A stretch of DNA of 64,000 bases from Streptomyces sp. NBC_00091 (GCF_026343185.1 NZ_JAPEMA010000004.1:62001-126000), one strand, 5' to 3'; counted from the first letter of the stretch, positions 1 to 8,770 are shown. The notes: generated by a model not told the origin, from the letters alone. Made by a program: numbers and translations.

Positions 1-374
1 AGCGCCACGCCCGCCTCCGTCAGCAGCTCGACCGCCCACAGCCCGGCCGCCGGCAGCGCCACCAGCAGGCCGATGGTCGCCACGATCTGCGCGGTCTCCC
101 CGACCCGCGCGAGCCGGCGGAACATCAGCCGGTCCAGGCCCCACCCGAGCCCGGGTGCGAGTACGCAGACCACCAGCAGGGCGGCCGGGACGGCCGGCCA
201 GCCCAGCCCGGAGTGCAGCTCGTAGAAGGTGAGCGCGCACAGGTAGGCGGTGGCCCCGTGCGCGAAGTTGAACAGCCCGGACGCCGAGTACGACAGCACC
301 AGCCCGGTGGCGAGCAGTGCGTACAGGGCGCCGGAGACCAGACCGCTCAGCACGAGGACGAGCAGATCTCCCAT
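1..374 (-). CDS. Branched-chain amino acid-type ABC transporter permease (LivH-like), N-terminal part
   Basis: Inner-membrane permease subunit of a Liv-type importer. The visible 124 residues begin MGDLLVLVLSGLVSGALYAL and contain the family signature around YSASGLFNFAHG (roughly residues 30-41) plus several hydrophobic segments. The ATG lies 10 bp after the stop of the substrate-binding lipoprotein gene, so the two are almost certainly co-transcribed. The gene runs off the left edge, and the remaining transporter genes (LivM, LivG, LivF types) would be expected there. The substrate cannot be read from this fragment. The neighbouring acyl-CoA ligase suggests a carboxylate rather than an amino acid. 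Confidence 0.88.
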   Translation of the reverse strand, partial: MGDLLVLVLSGLVSGALYALLATGLVLSYSASGLFNFAHGATAYLCALTFYELHSGLGWPAVPAALLVVCVLAPGLGWGLDRLMFRRLARVGETAQIVATIGLLVALPAAGLWAVELLTEAGVA

Positions 375-384
375 GCCGCCGCCC

Positions 385-1656
385 CTACTTGAAGGGGATC
401 GGCTCGTGGCACGCGAACGGCACGGAGACCTCGTACCGTCCGTTCTTCAGCTGTACGAGCGCCCCGCAGCCGAAGCTGTCCTTCTGTCCCTTGGGTTCGG
501 TCCGGTCTCCGACGAGGGTGCCGGTGTCGGAGAAGCTCTGGGCGGCGTTCTGGAAGTGCGTGACGGTGAGGTCCCTGCCGGCCTTCTGGGCGATGGCCAG
601 GAAGAGGTCGGCCGACATGTACCCGGTCAGCATGTGCATGTTCAGCGGAACGTCCTGCCCGCCGGAAGCGGCCTTGATGTCGGCCTTGAACTGCGCCATC
701 TTCGGGCTGTCCGACTCGAAGGGCTCGAACTGGAGCAGTACGTGGACCCCGTCGAGGGCCTGTCGGGTGGCGTCCTTGGCGAGCAGCCCGGGGTCGTAGT
801 CGGTCGGGTCGGAGAGCAGCCCCTTGTAGCCGGCGCGCTTGAGGGCGGTGAAGAGGCCGATGTTGTTGGGCGTCTGCATGACCGAGATGACGGCGTCGGG
901 TGCCTTGCCTCCGCCGCTCTCCATGATCTCCTTGACGTAGGCGCTCCAGTCGCTGGGGACGGCCGTCGCGGGGACCGAGGCCTTGGCGTAGGAGACGGTG
1001 AACCCGGCGCCGGCGAAGCCCTGCTGGAAGGTGCGGATGCCGAACTTCCCGGCGTCGCTGTCGTTGGCGATGACCGCGACCGACTTGCCCCTGGCCCCGC
1101 CGAGGACCTTGGCGATGCCTTCGGGCCAGGTCTGGTTGAGGGTGCCGCCGGGGGAGGGGACCAGGCAGCCGTTGAACCCGTAGATGTGCTGGGGGCCGCA
1201 GAAGGACGGCAGGGTGCCCCAGCCGAAGGTGGGGACCTTCTCCTGCTCCAGGAAGTCGGCGCCGGAGAAGGTGACCGAGCTCATGGGGGCGACGGCGAAG
1301 ACCTTGTCCTGCTGGACGAGTTTGCGCGCGGCCGCCAGGTTCTTCCCCGGATCCTGGCCGTCGTCCTCCGCGCCGGTGTAGTCGATCCTGCGCCCGTGGA
1401 CCCCGCCCTCGGCATTGGCCCTGAGGTAGCGCGCCTTGGCGCCGAGGTCGGTGTCCTTCTTGCTGTAGCCGCTGGCGCTGGTCATCGAGACGATCCCGCC
1501 GACCTTGATGGTCTTGTCGGTGACCCCGCGCGTGTTCCCGGGCGCGTCCCCCGGCTTCCCCGGCATCGTCTGGTTCGAGGTGGAGGCGGAGTTGCAGGCG
1601 GAGACGAGCGCGAGTACGGCCGCCGAGGCGGCCAGGGCGCGGATGGGTCGCGGCAT
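385..1656 (-). CDS. ABC transporter substrate-binding lipoprotein (Leu/Ile/Val-binding family)
   Basis: Extracytoplasmic solute receptor of 423 residues, usual for periplasmic-binding-protein type 1 (Peripla_BP_6). It has a Sec signal with lipobox LVSAC (lipidated Cys at residue 21), then a Ser/Thr/Asn linker, then the receptor domain starting near TDKTIKVGGIVSMTSASG. The ATG at 1656 is preceded by a GGAGGGGAT-like ribosome site. Its stop is 10 bp before the LivH-like permease. Two matching palindromes lie just upstream (1702-1747). The acyl-CoA ligase gene is 99 bp further upstream on the same strand. The ligand is unknown. The context favours an organic acid that is taken up and activated as a CoA ester. 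Confidence 0.9.
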   Translation of the reverse strand: MPRPIRALAASAAVLALVSACNSASTSNQTMPGKPGDAPGNTRGVTDKTIKVGGIVSMTSASGYSKKDTDLGAKARYLRANAEGGVHGRRIDYTGAEDDGQDPGKNLAAARKLVQQDKVFAVAPMSSVTFSGADFLEQEKVPTFGWGTLPSFCGPQHIYGFNGCLVPSPGGTLNQTWPEGIAKVLGGARGKSVAVIANDSDAGKFGIRTFQQGFAGAGFTVSYAKASVPATAVPSDWSAYVKEIMESGGGKAPDAVISVMQTPNNIGLFTALKRAGYKGLLSDPTDYDPGLLAKDATRQALDGVHVLLQFEPFESDSPKMAQFKADIKAASGGQDVPLNMHMLTGYMSADLFLAIAQKAGRDLTVTHFQNAAQSFSDTGTLVGDRTEPKGQKDSFGCGALVQLKNGRYEVSVPFACHEPIPFK

Positions 1657-1701
1657 GGGTGGATCCCCTCCGGTAGGAATCCCCGCATTCTGTGCGTGAC
1701 C

Positions 1702-1747
1702 TGACGCACCGTCAATATTTATGGCGGGATGGAATGACGGTCCGTCA
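1702..1747. promoter_or_regulatory. Pair of matching 13-bp palindromes, probable repressor operators
   Basis: Two inverted repeats, TGACGCACCGTCA (1702-1714) and TGACGGTCCGTCA (1735-1747), share the pattern TGACGnnCCGTCA. They are centred 33 bp apart in the gap between the acyl-CoA ligase stop and the substrate-binding lipoprotein start. Spacing and symmetry fit two dimers of a TetR- or GntR-type repressor about three helical turns apart. No matching regulator gene is visible beside them. The regulator identity is inference. Confidence 0.6.
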
Positions 1748-1755
1748 GATGAGGT

Positions 1756-3579
1756 TCACGACGGGTACAGGCCCGCGACCTCCCGCGCGTACGCCGTCTC
1801 GATGGCCCGCCGCTTCAGCTTCAGCGAGGGGGTCAGCAGCCCGCGCTCCTCCGTGAACTGCTCGGCCAGCACCCGGAAGGCGCGGATCGCCTCGGCCTGC
1901 GAGACCAGGGTGTTGGCGGCCACCACCGCCCGCCGCACCTCCGCCGTCAGATCCGGGTCCCCGGCGACCTGCTCGGCCGTCCGCTGCGGCAGCTTGCGCA
2001 TGGAGAGCCAGTGCGCGACCCCCTCCATGTCCAGCGTCACCAGCGCGGCCACGAACGGCCGGTCGTTGCCCACCAGTACGCACTGCGACACCAGCGGATG
2101 CGAACGCACCCGCTCCTCCAGGGCCGCCGGGGCCACGCTCTTGCCGTTGGAGGTCACCAGGATCTCCTTCTTGCGCCCCGTGATGGTCAGGTACCCGTCC
2201 CCGTCCAGCCGCCCCAGGTCCCCGGTCGCCAGCCAGCCCCCGCGCAGCACCTCCTCCGTGGCCCGCGCATCCCCCAGGTACCCGGAGAAGACGTGGCCGC
2301 CGTGCAGCCACACCTCCCCGTCCTCGGCGATGTGGACCGTGCTGCCCGGGATCGGCGGCCCCACCGTCCCGTACTTGACCGCCCCCGGCGGGTTCGCGGT
2401 GGCGGCCGCGCAGGACTCCGTCAGCCCGTACCCCTCGAACACCGTGATCCCGGCCCCGTCGAAGAACAGCCCCAGCCGCCGCGCCATCGCCGAACCGCCC
2501 GACATCGCGTACCGCACCCTGCCCCCCAGGGCCTCGCGGACCTTCCCGTACACCAGCTTCTCGAAGAGCTGGTGTTCCATCCGCAGCCCCGCCGAGGGGC
2601 CCGGCCCGGCCCCGAACGCCTTCTGTTCGCGCGCCTCGGCGTACCGTACGGCCGTCTCCACCGCCCGGTCGAAGGGACCCGTACGCCCCTCCGCCTCCGC
2701 CTTGCGCCGGGCCGCCGCGAAGATCTTCTCGAAGACGTACGGCACCCCCAGCACGAACGTCGGCCGGAAGGCGGCCAGGTCCGGCAGCAGCTCGGCGGCG
2801 GCGACCGCCGGCTGGTGCCCCAGCTTGACCCCGGCCCGTACGGCCGCCACCTCCACCATCCGCCCGAACACGTGCGCCAGCGGCAGGAACAGCAGGGTGG
2901 ACGGCTGCTCGCCCGGCCCCGCCCGGAACACCGCCTCCCAGCGGGCCACCAGGGTGTCGGCCTCGTACATGAAGTTCGCGTGGGTGAGCACACAGCCCTT
3001 GGGCCGGCCCGTGGTCCCCGAGGTGTAGATGACGGTGGCGACGGCGTCCGGGGTCACGGCCCGGCGGTGGCGGTGCACGACGTCCTCGTCCACCCCCCGC
3101 CCGGCCGCCAGCAGCTCCGCCACCGCCCCCGCGTCCAGCTGCCACAGCAGGCGCAGCCCCGGCAGCCGCTCGATCACCGAGCCCACCGTCATCGCCTGGT
3201 CCTCGTCCTCCACCACGCACCCCGTGCAGGCGGAGTCGTGGAGGATCCAGTGCACCTGCTCCGCCGAGGACGACGGGTAGACGGGGACGGGCTGCGCCCC
3301 GATCGCCCACAGCGCGAAGTCGAACAGCGTCCACTCGTAGCGGGTACGGGACATCACGGCGACCCGGTCCCCGAAGCGGACCCCCTGCGCCAGCAGCCCC
3401 TTGGCGAGCGCGAGCACCTCCTGGGCCAGCTCCCGGGCGGTCACGTCCCGCCAGACCCCGGCCGCCTTGCGCCCCAGCACCACCCGGTCCGGCTCCTGCC
3501 CGGCGCGCTGGAAGACGGTGTCGGCCAGGCCGCCGGCCGACGCGCCGGTGACCACGGGTGGCACGGTGAACTCGCGCAA
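1756..3579 (-). CDS. Long-chain fatty acid-CoA ligase-like AMP-binding enzyme
   Basis: ATP-dependent ligase of 607 residues that forms an acyl-AMP and then an acyl-CoA. The phosphate-binding motif YTSGTTGRPKG sits near residue 190, the FEGYGLTES adenine-binding motif near 390, and the C-terminal hinge GDLGRLDGDGYLTITGRKKE near 455-475. A TTG start at 3579 was chosen because AGAGGAG lies eight bases upstream and the protein then begins MREFTVPP. The gene heads a minus-strand set with a Liv-type ABC importer, which suggests that it activates the imported acid. It resembles the second ligase at 59796-61622 in domain order but is a separate paralogue. The acyl chain preference is not visible. Confidence 0.88.
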   Translation of the reverse strand: MREFTVPPVVTGASAGGLADTVFQRAGQEPDRVVLGRKAAGVWRDVTARELAQEVLALAKGLLAQGVRFGDRVAVMSRTRYEWTLFDFALWAIGAQPVPVYPSSSAEQVHWILHDSACTGCVVEDEDQAMTVGSVIERLPGLRLLWQLDAGAVAELLAAGRGVDEDVVHRHRRAVTPDAVATVIYTSGTTGRPKGCVLTHANFMYEADTLVARWEAVFRAGPGEQPSTLLFLPLAHVFGRMVEVAAVRAGVKLGHQPAVAAAELLPDLAAFRPTFVLGVPYVFEKIFAAARRKAEAEGRTGPFDRAVETAVRYAEAREQKAFGAGPGPSAGLRMEHQLFEKLVYGKVREALGGRVRYAMSGGSAMARRLGLFFDGAGITVFEGYGLTESCAAATANPPGAVKYGTVGPPIPGSTVHIAEDGEVWLHGGHVFSGYLGDARATEEVLRGGWLATGDLGRLDGDGYLTITGRKKEILVTSNGKSVAPAALEERVRSHPLVSQCVLVGNDRPFVAALVTLDMEGVAHWLSMRKLPQRTAEQVAGDPDLTAEVRRAVVAANTLVSQAEAIRAFRVLAEQFTEERGLLTPSLKLKRRAIETAYAREVAGLYPS

Positions 3580-3808
3580 ATTCCGCTCCTCTGCGTGCAG
3601 GGCGCCGCGACGCTACCCCAACCGCACCCGTGCCCGGCACCCTTGCGGAAACCTCCACAAGATCCCCCCGGCCCCGCATGCCCCGCGACCTGCGACGCGG
3701 ACACACGGACGGCGCCCGGACGTGTGAGCCGACCGGCCCTCCGGCCCCGCCCCCGGGCGTCCGGGCGCCCAGGCCCACGAGGGGCTCCCCGGATCACCCC
3801 GGAGGTAC

Positions 3809-4660
3809 CTACGCCGGCCGGCTCAGGCGGTCGCCGCCCGCCAGGACGGCGGCCGCCAGCGCCTCGGCGGCGGGCGTCGGGCGGCGGCCCTGGAGCAGGG
3901 CGAACTCCACCGGCCCCAGCTCCGGCAGCCCGCCCACCCGGACCAGCCCCGGCGGGATCAGCCCCCGGGTGTGCGCCATCACCCCGAGCCCGGCCCGGGC
4001 CGCCGCGATCAGACCGCTGAGGCTGCCGCTCGTACAGGCGATCCGCCAGGCCCGCCCGTCCCGCTCCAGCACCTCCAGCGCCCGCGCCCGGGTGATCCCC
4101 GGCGGCGGGAACACGATCAGCGGCACCGGACGCTCCGGGTCCACCCGCAGCCCCTCCGCCCCGATCCACACCATCCGGTCCCGCCAGACGAGGCGCCCCC
4201 GCTCGTCCCCCGGCCCGCGCCGCTTGGCCAGCACCAGATCGAGGCGCCCCGCGTCCAGCCGCTCGTGCAGCGTCCCCGACAGCTCCACCGACAGCTCCAG
4301 GTCCACCTCGGGGTGCTCGTGCCGGAACCCCTCCAGGATCTCCGGCAGCCGCGTCAGTACGAAGTCCTCCGACGCCCCGAACCGCAGCCGCCCCCGCAGC
4401 CGGGTCCCCGTGAAGAAGGCCGCGGCCCGCTCGTGCGCCTCCAGGATGGTCCGCGCGAAGCCCAGCAGCGCCTCACCGTCCTCCGTCAGGGCGACGCTGT
4501 GCGTGTCCCGGACGAAGAGCGGGCGCCCCGTGGCCTCCTCCAGCCGCCGCACGTGCTGGCTGACCGTGGACTGCCGCACCCCGAGCCGGGCCGCGGCCTG
4601 CGTGAAGCTGAGCGTCTGGGCCACGGTGAGGAAGGTGCGCAGCTGGACCGGGTCGTACAC
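3809..4660 (-). CDS. LysR-family transcriptional regulator
   Basis: Regulator of 283 residues. The N-terminal winged helix-turn-helix covers about residues 1-60 (QLRTFLTVAQTLSFTQAAARLG, then RQSTVSQHVRRLEEATGRPLF) and is followed by a type-2 periplasmic-binding-like effector domain from about 90. The start is GTG at 4660. The gene is divergent from the SBF-like transporter at 4791, with a 130-bp shared promoter region, the classical layout for a LysR protein controlling the opposite gene. The effector is probably related to the transporter substrate, which is unknown. Confidence 0.92.
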   Translation of the reverse strand: MYDPVQLRTFLTVAQTLSFTQAAARLGVRQSTVSQHVRRLEEATGRPLFVRDTHSVALTEDGEALLGFARTILEAHERAAAFFTGTRLRGRLRFGASEDFVLTRLPEILEGFRHEHPEVDLELSVELSGTLHERLDAGRLDLVLAKRRGPGDERGRLVWRDRMVWIGAEGLRVDPERPVPLIVFPPPGITRARALEVLERDGRAWRIACTSGSLSGLIAAARAGLGVMAHTRGLIPPGLVRVGGLPELGPVEFALLQGRRPTPAAEALAAAVLAGGDRLSRPA

Positions 4661-4790
4661 GGGACCAGCCTATTGCGTTCCGCGATGGCAGTCAGTGCGG
4701 TGTGCGTGTTTCCCGATGACCGCCGACCCGCGACCATGGGCCGTAGCCCCTACCCCCTTCCTCCTCGTACGACAGCAAGTGAGCACCCCC

Positions 4791-5825
4791 ATGCGACGCC
4801 CCCGCCTTCCCGCCCGGCTGCCCCTGGACCCGTACGTACTGGCCCTGCTCGCCACCGTGGGGCTGGCCGCGCTGCTCCCCGCCCGGGGCGCCGCCGCCAC
4901 CGTCGCCGAGGGTGCCTCGGCCGCCGCTGTGGCCCTGCTGTTCTTCCTCTACGGAGCCAGGCTCTCCACCCGTGAGGCCCTCGACGGCCTGCGCCACTGG
5001 CGGCTCCACCTCACCGTGCTGGCCTGCACCTTCCTCCTCTTCCCGCTGCTGGGCCTGGCCGCCCGCGGCCTCGTGCCGGGCCTCCTCACCCAGCCCCTCT
5101 ACAGCGGGCTGCTCTTCCTGTGCCTGGTCCCCTCGACCATCCAGTCCTCCATCGCCTTCACCTCCATCGCCCGGGGCAACGTCCCCGCCGCGATCTGCGC
5201 CGGCTCCTTCTCGAGCCTCGCCGGGATCCTCCTCACCCCGCTGCTCGCCGCGGCCCTCCTCGGCAACGACGCCGGCGGCTTCTCCCTCGACTCCCTCGGC
5301 AGGATCGTCGTCCAGCTGCTGCTGCCCTTCCTCCTCGGCCAGGGCCTGCGCCGCTGGGTCGGCGGCTTCCTGGTCCGCAACAAGAAGGTGCTCGGATACG
5401 TCGACCGGGGCTCGATCCTGCTCGTCGTCTACGCGGCCTTCAGCGCGGGCATGGCCGCCGGGGTCTGGCACCAGGTCAGCCTCCCGCGCCTGGGCGCCCT
5501 GATGGCGGTGGAGGCCGTACTCCTCGCCGTCATGCTCCTCGCCACCTGGTACGGGGCCGCGCGCCTCGGCTTCGGCCGCGAGGACCGCGTCGCCATCCAG
5601 TTCGCCGGGTCGAAGAAGAGCCTCGCCGCCGGACTGCCCATGGCCAGCGTCCTGTTCGGGGCGCAGGCCTCCCTGGCGGTGCTGCCGCTGATGCTGTTCC
5701 ACCAGATGCAGCTGATGGTCTGCGCGGTCCTGGCCCGCCGCCGCGCCCAGGACCCCGAACTCCCGGACGGGCATGTGGCGGAGGTCTCGCCCACGGTCCA
5801 ACACCCCGCCCCACAGGGCCGGTAA
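4791..5825 (+). CDS. Bile acid:sodium symporter-family transporter (SBF-like, YfeH type)
   Basis: Polytopic membrane protein of 344 residues with about nine or ten hydrophobic segments. It matches the SBF-like branch of the bile acid:Na+ symporter superfamily. Telling segments are the short polar motif after the fifth helix (PSTIQSSIAFTSIARGN, about residues 115-131) and FAGSKKSLAAGLPMA near residue 272, both part of the crossed-helix Na+ and substrate site of the family. The ATG at 4791 is the last start before the first helix. The gene is probably controlled by the divergent LysR gene. Proteins of this branch have been linked to organic anion export or uptake; the substrate here is not determinable. 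Confidence 0.85.
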   Translation: MRRPRLPARLPLDPYVLALLATVGLAALLPARGAAATVAEGASAAAVALLFFLYGARLSTREALDGLRHWRLHLTVLACTFLLFPLLGLAARGLVPGLLTQPLYSGLLFLCLVPSTIQSSIAFTSIARGNVPAAICAGSFSSLAGILLTPLLAAALLGNDAGGFSLDSLGRIVVQLLLPFLLGQGLRRWVGGFLVRNKKVLGYVDRGSILLVVYAAFSAGMAAGVWHQVSLPRLGALMAVEAVLLAVMLLATWYGAARLGFGREDRVAIQFAGSKKSLAAGLPMASVLFGAQASLAVLPLMLFHQMQLMVCAVLARRRAQDPELPDGHVAEVSPTVQHPAPQGR

Positions 5826-5834
5826 CGTGCGGCG

Positions 5835-6260
5835 GTGACCTGGATACGCCCGCTCGCCGCCCATGCCCCGCGCCCCTGCACCCTCGTGGTCTGCCGGGGC
5901 TGCTGCTGCGGGGACCCCCGCAAGAACCCCGGCTCCGACCACGCCGGGCAGCTCGCCCGGCTGCGCGAGGCCGCGGCCGCGTCCGAGGGGCGGCTGGCGG
6001 TCCGTACGAGCGAGTGCCTCGGGCCTTGCGCGCAGGCCAACGTGATCGTGGTCCAGCCCACCACCGAGGCCCGTCGCAGGGGCGCCCGGGCCGTCTGGTT
6101 CGGCTGGGCCCTGGACGACACCGCGACGGACGAGATCATCGCCTGGGCCGAGTCCGGCGGCCCGGGCAGCACCCCGCTCCCGGCCACCCTCGACCTCCAC
6201 CGCATCGACCCCCCGGAGCCGAAGCCGGCCCCCACCCCCCGCCGGGGCCGCCGCCGCTAG
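5835..6260 (+). CDS. Thioredoxin-fold [2Fe-2S] ferredoxin-like protein
   Basis: Small 141-residue protein with cysteines VCRGCCCGD near residues 19-27 and SECLGPC near 60-66. This is the spacing of thioredoxin-like [2Fe-2S] ferredoxins, as in NuoE-type and SucB-like ferredoxins. The tail is Pro/Arg-rich (PKPAPTPRRGRRR). It starts with GTG at 5835, 9 bp after the transporter stop. The following gene on the other strand is fdhD, and this neighbour pair suggests a link to formate dehydrogenase or another molybdoenzyme. Its TAG stop is part of a 14-bp tandem duplication (6247-6260 and 6261-6274). Confidence 0.82.
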   Translation: MTWIRPLAAHAPRPCTLVVCRGCCCGDPRKNPGSDHAGQLARLREAAAASEGRLAVRTSECLGPCAQANVIVVQPTTEARRRGARAVWFGWALDDTATDEIIAWAESGGPGSTPLPATLDLHRIDPPEPKPAPTPRRGRRR

Positions 6261-6270
6261 GCCGCCGCCG

Positions 6271-6435
6271 CTAGTGCTGTGACCGGCAAGGTTCACCGGG
6301 TCACGGCGCCCGGCACGGCACCTCGCAGCGTTGTCGGACCGCGCAAGTACGTCCAGTACGAGCCGCGGTCCTCCGCCTTGCGATGCACCGCACCGGACAC
6401 CGCGACCCGGCAAACCTTTCCGGCCGCAGCACTAG
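6271..6435. repeat. 165-bp near-full-length palindromic element with CTAG ends (MITE-like)
   Basis: The ends CTAGTGCTG and CAGCACTAG begin inverted arms. The outer 35 bp match at 29 positions, and the similarity continues inward to a loop of about 20 bases (6344-6363) with arms of about 72 bp. The element lies between two convergent genes, and its last bases provide the TAG stop of fdhD. The CTAG outer tetranucleotide fits the CTAG target preference of some IS5-type elements (family knowledge). It encodes no protein, so it would depend on a transposase elsewhere. As RNA it would form one long hairpin on either strand and could act as a bidirectional terminator. Confidence 0.8.
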
Positions 6436-7280
6436 GGGGTGCCGCCCGCGCCGGGCAGGCCGATGCGCTGCTCGCCCGCGTAGATGTTCATGTCCGGGCC
6501 CCGGAGGAAGCCGACCAGCGTCAGCCCCGACTCCAGGGCCAGGTCCACCGCCAGCGAGGACGGCGCCGAGACCGCCGCCAGCACCGGGATCCCGGCCATG
6601 ACCGCCTTCTGCGCCAGCTCGAAGGACGCCCGGCCCGACACCAGCAGCACCGACCCGGCCAGCGGCAGCCGCCCCGCTTGCAGCGCCCGCCCGACGATCT
6701 TGTCCACGGCGTTGTGCCGCCCCACGTCCTCCCGTACGTCGAGCAGCTCGCCCTGCGCCGAGAACAGCCCGGCCGCGTGCAGCCCGCCCGTGCGGTCGAA
6801 GACCTTCTGCGCGGCGCGCAGCCGGCCGGGCAGCTCGCTGAGGAGATCCGCGGGGATCCGTACCGGATCGGCGGCGAGCCCCGGGAAACGGGTCGCCGTA
6901 CGGACCGCGTCCAGGCTGGCCTTGCCGCACAGCCCGCAGGAGGAGGTGGTGTAGACGTTCCGCTCCAGCGTGATGTCCGGAACGGGCACCGAGGGGGCCA
7001 GCTGTACGTTGACCACGTTGTACGTGTTGGAACCGTCCTCCGTGGCCCCCTCGCAGTAGGTCACGGCCTGGATGTCCGAGGCGTGCGCGATCACGCCCTC
7101 GCTGGCCAGGAAGCCCGCCGCCAGCGCGAAATCGTCACCCGGGGTGCGCATCGTGATGGCCAGCGGCTTGCCGTTCAGCCGGATCTCCAGCGGCTCCTCG
7201 GCTACCAGGGTGTCGGGCCGGACCCCGGCCGCCCCGCCCCGGATCCGTATGACGCGGCGCCGCTCGGTGACCCGTCCCAT
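6432..7280 (-). CDS. fdhD: FdhD sulfurtransferase, formate dehydrogenase accessory protein
   Basis: FdhD moves sulfur from a cysteine desulfurase to the molybdenum cofactor of formate dehydrogenase. The 282-residue protein has the expected CGLC motif (Cys115 and Cys118 in [11 protein letters not shown]), the segment [16 protein letters not shown] and the end motif [11 protein letters not shown]. The ATG at 7280 (MGRVTERRR) matches the usual family N-terminus; the reading frame is open further upstream to 7487 but without family-like sequence. Its stop codon is donated by the palindromic element at 6271-6435, so the last residues may be insertion-derived. No formate dehydrogenase structural gene lies in the window. 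Confidence 0.93.
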   Translation of the reverse strand: MGRVTERRRVIRIRGGAAGVRPDTLVAEEPLEIRLNGKPLAITMRTPGDDFALAAGFLASEGVIAHASDIQAVTYCEGATEDGSNTYNVVNVQLAPSVPVPDITLERNVYTTSSCGLCGKASLDAVRTATRFPGLAADPVRIPADLLSELPGRLRAAQKVFDRTGGLHAAGLFSAQGELLDVREDVGRHNAVDKIVGRALQAGRLPLAGSVLLVSGRASFELAQKAVMAGIPVLAAVSAPSSLAVDLALESGLTLVGFLRGPDMNIYAGEQRIGLPGAGGTP

Positions 7281-7485
7281 CGTGATCAGCCCACCTGTTC
7301 CGTCCTCGTGTGCACCTGACGAGGACATTCTCGCGGATCTGCGGCCGAGCACGTCCCCGGCAGGAAGTTGCTCGGAATTCTCCAAAATCCGGTGGCGGAA
7401 TCCTGTCGGGTCACGCGCACACGTACCCACCGGTAGCAGGCAAAGCTGGGTGATCCTGACAGTCGTACAGAGGGGGACCCCGCCC

Positions 7486-8427
7486 ATGACCGGTTCACGC
7501 GTGGTGGCGCTAGGGCACTACCAGCCCGCGAAAGTGCTCACCAACGAGGACCTCGCGGCCATGGTCGAGACCAATGACGAGTGGATCCGCTCCCGCGTCG
7601 GCATCCGTACCCGCCATGTCGCGGGCCCCGAGGAGCCGGTCGACGAGCTCGCCTACCAGGCCGCCGGAAAGGCCCTCGCCCACGCCGGTCTGAGCCCCGA
7701 CGACATCGACCTGGTCCTGGTGGCCACCTCCACCGCCATCGACCGTTCCCCCAACATGGCCGCGCGGGTCGCCGCCAAGCTGGGCATGGGCGGCGCGCCC
7801 GCCGTGATGGACCTCAACGTCGTCTGCTCGGGCTTCACCCACGCCCTGGCCACCGCCGACCACGCGATCCGGGCCGGCTCCGCCACCCGCGCGCTGGTCA
7901 TCGGCGCCGACAAGATGACCGAGATCACCGACTGGACCGACCGCACCACCTGCGTGCTGACCGGCGACGGCGCGGGCGCGGCCGTGGTCGAGGCCTGCGC
8001 GGAGCCCGGCATCGGCCCCGTCCTGTGGGGCTCGGTCCCGGAGATGGGCCACGCGGTGCGGATCGAGGGCTCGCCCCCGGTCTTCGCCCAGGAGGGCCAG
8101 TCCGTCTACCGCTGGACCACCAGCCAGCTCCCGCCGCTCGCCCGCAAGGTCTGCGAGAAGGCCGGGGTCGCCCCCGAGGAACTGGCGGCCGTCGTCCTCC
8201 ACCAGGCGAACCTGCGGATCATCGAGCCGCTCGCCGCCAAGATCGGCGCCGTCAACGCCGTCGTCGCCCGCGATGTCGTCGATTCCGGGAACACCTCGGC
8301 CGCCAGCATCCCGATGGCCCTCTCCAAGCTGGTCGAACGCGGCGAGATCCCCTCCGGCGCCCCGGTCCTCCTGTTCGGATTCGGCGGCAACCTCTCCTAC
8401 GCCGGCCAGGTCATCCGCTGCCCGTAG
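7486..8427 (+). CDS. 3-oxoacyl-ACP synthase III (KAS III / FabH-like)
   Basis: Thiolase-fold condensing enzyme of 313 residues with the KAS III triad: Cys114 in LNVVCSGF, His239 in VVLHQAN and Asn269 in SGNTSAAS. The length is normal for FabH. The ATG at 7486 has AGGGGGA six bases upstream. The gene stands alone, without acpP, fabD or fabF beside it. That points to a paralogue for secondary or branched acyl priming rather than the housekeeping fabH, although this cannot be proved here. It is followed by a tRNA gene on the same strand. Confidence 0.9.
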   Translation: MTGSRVVALGHYQPAKVLTNEDLAAMVETNDEWIRSRVGIRTRHVAGPEEPVDELAYQAAGKALAHAGLSPDDIDLVLVATSTAIDRSPNMAARVAAKLGMGGAPAVMDLNVVCSGFTHALATADHAIRAGSATRALVIGADKMTEITDWTDRTTCVLTGDGAGAAVVEACAEPGIGPVLWGSVPEMGHAVRIEGSPPVFAQEGQSVYRWTTSQLPPLARKVCEKAGVAPEELAAVVLHQANLRIIEPLAAKIGAVNAVVARDVVDSGNTSAASIPMALSKLVERGEIPSGAPVLLFGFGGNLSYAGQVIRCP

Positions 8428-8574
8428 CGGACCCCGGCCGCCCCGAGGCCCGCGCATGCCCGCAGGTCAGCGCGGCGTGGCGGGCCGGCGGCCGCTCGGA
8501 TATGTGGTCGGAACCCCGTCGATCCTTTGCTATTGTTGTCCATGTCGCCGCGGGAAACCGGGGCCGACCACCTG

Positions 8575-8659
8575 GTCCGGGTGGCGGAATGGCAGACGCG
8601 CTAGCTTGAGGTGCTAGTGCCCTTTATCGGGCGTGGGGGTTCAAGTCCCCCCTCGGACA
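8575..8659 (+). tRNA. tRNA-Leu (anticodon GAG)
   Basis: An 85-nt class II tRNA. The acceptor stem is GTCCGGG with CTCGGAC, the anticodon stem is CTAGC/GCTAG and the seven-base loop TTGAGGT gives anticodon GAG. There is a long variable arm (GCCCTTTATCGGGC) and a TPsiC arm GGGGGTTCAAGTCCCCC. The discriminator is A and CCA is not encoded. A decayed accessory region starts directly downstream, as is common where tRNA 3' ends serve as integration sites, but no second copy of the 3' end was found. Confidence 0.95.
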
Positions 8660-8680
8660 CAGAGGTCAACCGACCAAATG

Positions 8681-8719
8681 GAGCCGGTCAAAGCGACAGT
8701 ATGTCGCTTTGACCGGCTC
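8681..8719 (+). terminator. Strong hairpin terminator after tRNA-Leu
   Basis: A perfect 18-bp stem (GAGCCGGTCAAAGCGACA and its complement) with a three-base loop begins 21 bases after the tRNA and is followed by a T/G-rich tail (TGTTGTTGTG). Confidence 0.85.
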
Positions 8720-8741
8720 TGTTGTTGTGTGTGAACGTGTT

Positions 8742-8770
8742 CTGGCCCCCTGCGGTTCGCAGGGGGCCAG
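8742..8770. terminator. Second hairpin terminator, likely bidirectional
   Basis: A 13-bp stem (CTGGCCCCCTGCG with its complement) has a three-base loop and is followed on the plus strand by ATGTTTTTG. It separates the tRNA transcript from the minus-strand transposase remnant ending at 8814. Confidence 0.8.
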
